Of a stretch of DNA of 16,750 nucleotides, positions 14,278 to 16,750 are shown piece after piece. A program made the translations under genes and the position numbers. The notes under the pieces were generated by a model. That model had not been told where the DNA came from. It saw only the letters and a program-made list of their open reading frames with translations, and made no database searches. How positions within the stretch are numbered: position 1 is the stretch's first letter; each line of letters begins with the position of its first letter. The stretch is taken from positions 1 through 16,750 of the forward strand of contig JASFQI010000076.1 of assembly GCA_050115555.1 (NCBI GenBank), in the 5' to 3' direction. The DNA comes from JASFQI01 sp050115555 (GTDB taxonomy: Bacteria; Desulfobacterota; DSM-4660; Desulfatiglandales; HGW-15).

Positions 14278-14450
14278 CGCAACCTTTCATCCCCCCCTGA
14301 CACAGGCTATCAACGGCCGGCTCGCCCCGGGTCCCCGCCCCCCTTCCCACGGCCGTGGGTTCCATGTGCAGGTGGCCACTTCTAGCACACTCTACCGCCG
14401 ACACCTCAATTCCCTATCTCCATGGTTTTTTTTGATTTCTCAAAAAAAGA

Positions 14451-14490
14451 TTGACAAGATGAAAAACTCTGGCATTTTAGGAATGCCTAA
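14451..14490 (+). promoter_or_regulatory. Candidate promoter with metal-regulator-like operator
   Basis: TTGACA at 14451-14456 is followed, where a -10 would lie, by two overlapping inverted repeats: GGCATT/AATGCC (14471-14487, 5-nt gap) and TTAGG/CCTAA (14477-14490, 4-nt gap). The TTAGG/CCTAA half-sites resemble those of DtxR/IdeR-type iron regulators, though the known IdeR box has wider spacing. The -10 itself is poor, so the core promoter may instead use TATAAA at 14523. The likely targets are the genes from 14646 on. Confidence 0.4.
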
Positions 14491-14645
14491 CGATTGATTG
14501 AGACCCTAATATTTTTCGGGACTATAAAATACATTGCGTTCCCTTATCCAACGGGGATGAAAACGCCGGACCCCTTCATCCATGGATCCGTTTGAATCCG
14601 CCCCTTCACGGAAAGATGCCAATTCTGACAAGGAAGGAGAACACG

Positions 14646-15044
14646 ATGGCAAAATTCGGAAAGCGAACTAAGAGCGACTGGATGATCAGCACCCACACGG
14701 TCAACTCCTACAAGGAGCGGGTTCCGGATCCTGCCGTGAACCGCAAGCGCCGCAGCAGCAGGGACATTCGCCGCATGATCGCCCAGGCGCTGAACCGGGT
14801 CAAGCATGACGGCCGGGCCGTGTTTCTGTGCGCGGGCACCTACAATGGGCGCCCGAAACCCAAGACCCTGTACCGGGTGAAGCTCTTCAAGCACGAATTC
14901 TACCTGCTTTGCAGCCATAAGGCCGTAATCACCCTCTTCACCTCGGAGATGGTCGCCGGGGATGCTCGACGGGGCGACTTGGTCTTCAGTGAAGAGGAAC
15001 CTTTCGATGAGCTGGCGCCTTACTATGCAACATCCGGGCTGTAA
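14646..15044 (+). CDS. Basic protein of unknown function
   Basis: The start at 14646 is set by AAGGAGA just upstream; the earlier in-frame ATG at 14592 lacks one. The 133-residue product is not recognised. It has a basic N-terminus (K-F-G-K-R-T-K-S-D-W), a helix with R-R-S-S-R-D-I-R-R-M-I-A-Q-A-L, and then beta strands (A-V-F-L-C-A-G-T-Y-N, L-Y-R-V-K-L-F-K-H-E-F-Y-L-L-C, V-I-T-L-F-T-S-E-M). This helix-then-antiparallel-sheet order resembles small RelE/DUF4258-like folds, but no catalytic set can be assigned. It follows an operator-like site and precedes flavodoxin, so metal-dependent expression is possible. Confidence 0.65.
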   Translation: MAKFGKRTKSDWMISTHTVNSYKERVPDPAVNRKRRSSRDIRRMIAQALNRVKHDGRAVFLCAGTYNGRPKPKTLYRVKLFKHEFYLLCSHKAVITLFTSEMVAGDARRGDLVFSEEEPFDELAPYYATSGL

Positions 15045-15125
15045 GACGACATGCACCAGGCATGAGCGTAGAAAAGGGGCTTAGTGAAAACGTTGAGTAG
15101 ACTCGACATAAAAAGGAGAAAAACC

Positions 15126-15578
15126 ATGGGAAAAGCACTGATTCTTTACGGTTCGACAACAGGAAACACTGAAGAAATGTCTGAAATGATCAAAGGAACT
15201 CTGAGTGGCTTGGGCCTTGAGACGGAAATGAAAAATGTGCTGAATGCCGGTGTGGAGGACCTGAAAGCGGATCATGACCTGGTTCTGCTGGGTTGCCCGG
15301 CCTATGGAGACGACGCCGTTGAACTGCAGGAGGATTTTCAGGAGTTGTACGAGAATCTGGACGGCACGGACCTGAGCGGCAGACGTGTAGCGGTCTTTGC
15401 TCCGGGCGACAGCTCCTATGATCATTTCTGCGGATCTGTGGACGTGCTCGAAGAAAAGATGACCGAACTGGGCGCCACCTTGGTGGTCGAGGGGCTGAAG
15501 GTAGACGGGGACCCGGCGGATGAAGCGGGGGACATTGCGGAATGGGCCGAATCGGCCGTCAAGGCTCTCCAAGAGTAG
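15126..15578 (+). CDS. Flavodoxin, Desulfovibrio type
   Basis: This 150-residue protein starts at ATG 15126 behind AAAAGGAG. It carries the FMN-phosphate loop G9-S-T-T-G-N-T15, the 60s loop P-A-Y60-G-D-D-A-V-E-L-Q, and the 90s loop A-P-G-D-S-S-Y98-D-H-F-C. Length and numbering match the short-chain flavodoxins of Desulfovibrio, where W60 and Y98 sandwich the flavin; here Trp60 is Tyr. It carries electrons at low potential and commonly replaces ferredoxin when iron is scarce, which suits this iron region. Confidence 0.93.
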   Translation: MGKALILYGSTTGNTEEMSEMIKGTLSGLGLETEMKNVLNAGVEDLKADHDLVLLGCPAYGDDAVELQEDFQELYENLDGTDLSGRRVAVFAPGDSSYDHFCGSVDVLEEKMTELGATLVVEGLKVDGDPADEAGDIAEWAESAVKALQE

Positions 15579-15740
15579 GAAGCCCCTTGAAGCCGCAAGA
15601 AGAAGGTGATCGTGAAGATAAGGTCTTACAGAGGATTCAGGAAGAGCGGCCGCGTTCCTGTAGTCCGAGCAGGACCGAAAAATGGCCTACGATCACAGGA
15701 TTGCTCTAAACGCAGAGAATACAGAAAAGGAACTCGCCTC

Positions 15741-16322
15741 ATGCGAATGCGTTTGACAAAAATAAAAAGCGCCAAAGAGCTCGCCGCGCAGGCGGCGGCC
15801 ATTCTCCTCATCTTCATCACGTTCTCGCAAAACGACTGCGTTCAAGCGGGAATGAAATCCCCGCCGCCCGACAGAGTCAATGTCATCATCATAGGAGATC
15901 GGGTGGTGGATATCGCTTACAACCTCGGCGTGCTTCCTGTAGCCATGTCGGTTCGCGGGTCCCTGTGGCCCATGGCGAAACAATTCAAGGCCGCCAGCCG
16001 GATACTCGGATGCCCGCGATGCATCGTACTCAAAAAAGGGACCGTTCCCCGGGCATGCAGAACGTACGGGGTCCAGCGGCTCATTGTGGAAAAAAGCGAT
16101 CCCTACTGTCTCTACAAGCCCGAGGTCAAGCCGGAAAACATCACCGGTGACGCTCTGGCCCTTCAAACGGCCCTTGCAGACTATCGGGCTGCCAACCCGG
16201 CCCTGGCCCAAGTAAAGGCCGTCCGGGACATGGCCGTGTACACCCTTCCGGGCTACGTGGATTCCAGCGTGCTGGAATACCCGACCATCCTGCGAAAGTG
16301 GGCCGTGGCGCTGTCCAGGTGA
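15741..16322 (+). CDS. Short periplasmic-binding-protein-like protein
   Basis: I place the start at ATG 15741, behind AAAAGGA; upstream in-frame codons to 15606 give an unlikely Arg-rich extension. The 193-residue product has a basic start and hydrophobic signal (A-A-A-I-L-L-I-F-I-T-F), then a lobe like the N-domain of BtuF/FhuD-type binding proteins: V-I-I-I-G-D-R-V-V-D-I-A-Y-N-L-G-V-L-P-V-A-M, with L-G-C-P-R-C and further Cys residues. It is shorter than the usual 250-300 residues, so it may be a single-lobe derivative. Substrate unknown; a metal or metal-chelate ligand is a reasonable guess from the neighbours. Confidence 0.6.
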   Translation: MRMRLTKIKSAKELAAQAAAILLIFITFSQNDCVQAGMKSPPPDRVNVIIIGDRVVDIAYNLGVLPVAMSVRGSLWPMAKQFKAASRILGCPRCIVLKKGTVPRACRTYGVQRLIVEKSDPYCLYKPEVKPENITGDALALQTALADYRAANPALAQVKAVRDMAVYTLPGYVDSSVLEYPTILRKWAVALSR

Positions 16323-16437
16323 CTGCTTCCGCAAGGGTATTGTGAATCTCCCTGCGTTCCCGCTTCAGCGGGATAAGGAACGAGCGAACAAAGCATTTTC
16401 AGAACGACCGATCAGGCATTTTGAAAGGATGGAAACC

Positions 16438-16572
16438 ATGAGACCATCACACTCGTTTTTCAGATCCCGAACCCCCGAAAAACGCCCAAAACGAATGATC
16501 ATTGAGGGTCACGTCCCTATGAACGTCTGCCTGGCGGTTGAGGTTTTTCCCGAACGGCGTATTCTTCTCTGA
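16438..16572 (+). CDS. Possible small basic peptide
   Basis: ATG 16438 follows GAAAGGATGG at fair spacing and opens 44 codons with an Arg/Lys-rich first half and a hydrophobic second half (V-P-M-N-V-C-L-A-V-E-V-F). No family is recognised and the composition is not decisive. It may be a leader peptide for the downstream gene, or chance. Confidence 0.25.
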   Translation: MRPSHSFFRSRTPEKRPKRMIIEGHVPMNVCLAVEVFPERRILL

Positions 16573-16606
16573 GGGGGAGCGCACCGGCGAATAGAGGGAA
16601 AGGGCA

Positions 16607-16638
16607 GCGGATGCGCCCCTGAGGGAGGATGCATCCGC
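16607..16638. repeat. Stem-loop upstream of the last gene
   Basis: GCGGATGC (16607-16614) pairs perfectly with GCATCCGC (16631-16638), with a possible inner CCCT/AGGG pairing. It ends 24 nt before the start codon at 16663, so it could affect translation of that gene. Confidence 0.45.
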
Positions 16639-16662
16639 AATGCCGTGGTGCAAGGAAAGCCG

Positions 16663-16750
16663 ATGTCCGCAAAGGAATTCTGGATTCGAACCGTCGTGGC
16701 CCTGGCGGCCGTCCTGGGTCTCCTCATCCATGAACAAACAGGAATCGAGG
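16663..16750 (+). CDS. Membrane protein, N-terminal fragment (3' end outside window)
   Basis: ATG 16663 follows AAGGAAAG and stays open to the window end (29 codons). The start M-S-A-K-E-F-W-I-R leads into a hydrophobic helix T-V-V-A-L-A-A-V-L-G-L-L-I-H. The protein is probably an inner-membrane or exported protein. A transporter permease partnered with the binding-protein-like gene upstream is possible, but the fragment is too short to tell. Confidence 0.5.
   Translation, partial: MSAKEFWIRTVVALAAVLGLLIHEQTGIE

Larger units (their letters stand above)
14063..14645. other. 583-nt intergenic region with palindromes
   Basis: No well-supported gene is seen. The first 380 nt are GC-rich and hold a weak hydrophobic ORF (14152-14277) and a perfect 14-nt palindrome CCCACGGCCGTGGG (14346-14359). 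From 14430 the composition turns AT-rich, with a TTGACA (14451), two overlapping operator-like palindromes (14471-14490) and TATAAA at 14523-14528. The second half therefore looks like the control region of the genes at 14646 and beyond. No clear terminator with a T-tract is found after the triple-FeoA gene. Confidence 0.6.
16323..16662. other. 340-nt intergenic region
   Basis: It holds a small hairpin (TCCCGC/GCGGGA, 16358-16373, loop TTCA, no T-tract), a weak 44-codon ORF (16438-16572) and a stem-loop just before the next gene (16607-16638). No promoter is convincing. No cobalamin-riboswitch core was recognised. Confidence 0.5.

Noticed and set aside
14016..14300. 94-codon plus-strand frame after the triple-FeoA gene
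   Set aside because: It starts inside the preceding gene without a ribosome site and its second half has no protein-like pattern.
16323..16662. Riboswitch before the last gene
   Set aside because: Only a simple 8-bp stem-loop is visible; no conserved riboswitch core is recognised.
1..16750. CRISPR arrays, tRNA or rRNA genes, insertion sequences
   Set aside because: No regular direct repeats, cloverleaf, rRNA-like sequence or transposase gene was found on reading both strands.

Overview
All genes read left to right (+ strand). The window reads as an iron-handling region of an anaerobic, GC-rich Gram-negative bacterium, most likely a Desulfobacterota / delta-proteobacterial lineage. The pointers are an LbtU-type outer-membrane porin, a FeoB with an associated Cys-rich membrane protein, a long-chain-free flavodoxin of Desulfovibrio type, and a DUF2325 protein. 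The taxon is inferred from gene types only; no rRNA or other marker is present.

Region 1 (1-814): the C-terminal part of a DUF2325 protein, an overlapping 34-residue membrane peptide, and a small STAS-like protein with a C-terminal Cys cluster. Region 2 (811-6161): after a good sigma70-type promoter come an LbtU-like porin, feoA, feoB (4-nt overlap) and two small exported proteins whose predicted mature forms both begin with histidine. This is a coherent ferrous-iron uptake operon. It ends at a strong hairpin terminator set inside an unusual three-tier nested inverted repeat (6163-6278).

Region 3 (6369-14062): a tightly packed run of eight or nine genes: a FeoB-associated Cys-rich protein, a CPC-type P1B ATPase, a stand-alone HMA-like protein without CxxC, a Pro/Gly-rich membrane-anchored protein, a MamC/Mms13-like two-helix protein, a second anchored protein, a two-helix His-containing membrane protein, a second P1B ATPase with an A-C-A membrane motif in place of CPC, and a protein made of three tandem FeoA domains. 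I read this as a ferrosome (fez) locus or a close relative. Ferrosomes are membrane-bounded iron-storage compartments described in Desulfovibrio magneticus, Rhodopseudomonas palustris, Shewanella putrefaciens and Clostridioides difficile, and their hallmark is the P1B-6 ATPase FezB. The second ATPase is the FezB candidate. The MamC-like gene gives a link to magnetosome proteins, and the extra ATPase and triple-FeoA protein look like locus-specific additions.

Region 4 (14063-16750): a 580-nt gap with overlapping operator-like palindromes (one a TTAGG/CCTAA site), then an unknown 133-residue basic protein, a flavodoxin (a common substitute for ferredoxin under iron limitation), a short periplasmic-binding-protein-like protein, and the start of a membrane protein cut by the window edge.

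Working model (inference): the porin and FeoAB bring iron in, the exported proteins may handle metal in the periplasm, the fez-like operon stores it in a lipid-bounded compartment loaded by FezB, and flavodoxin replaces iron proteins during starvation.
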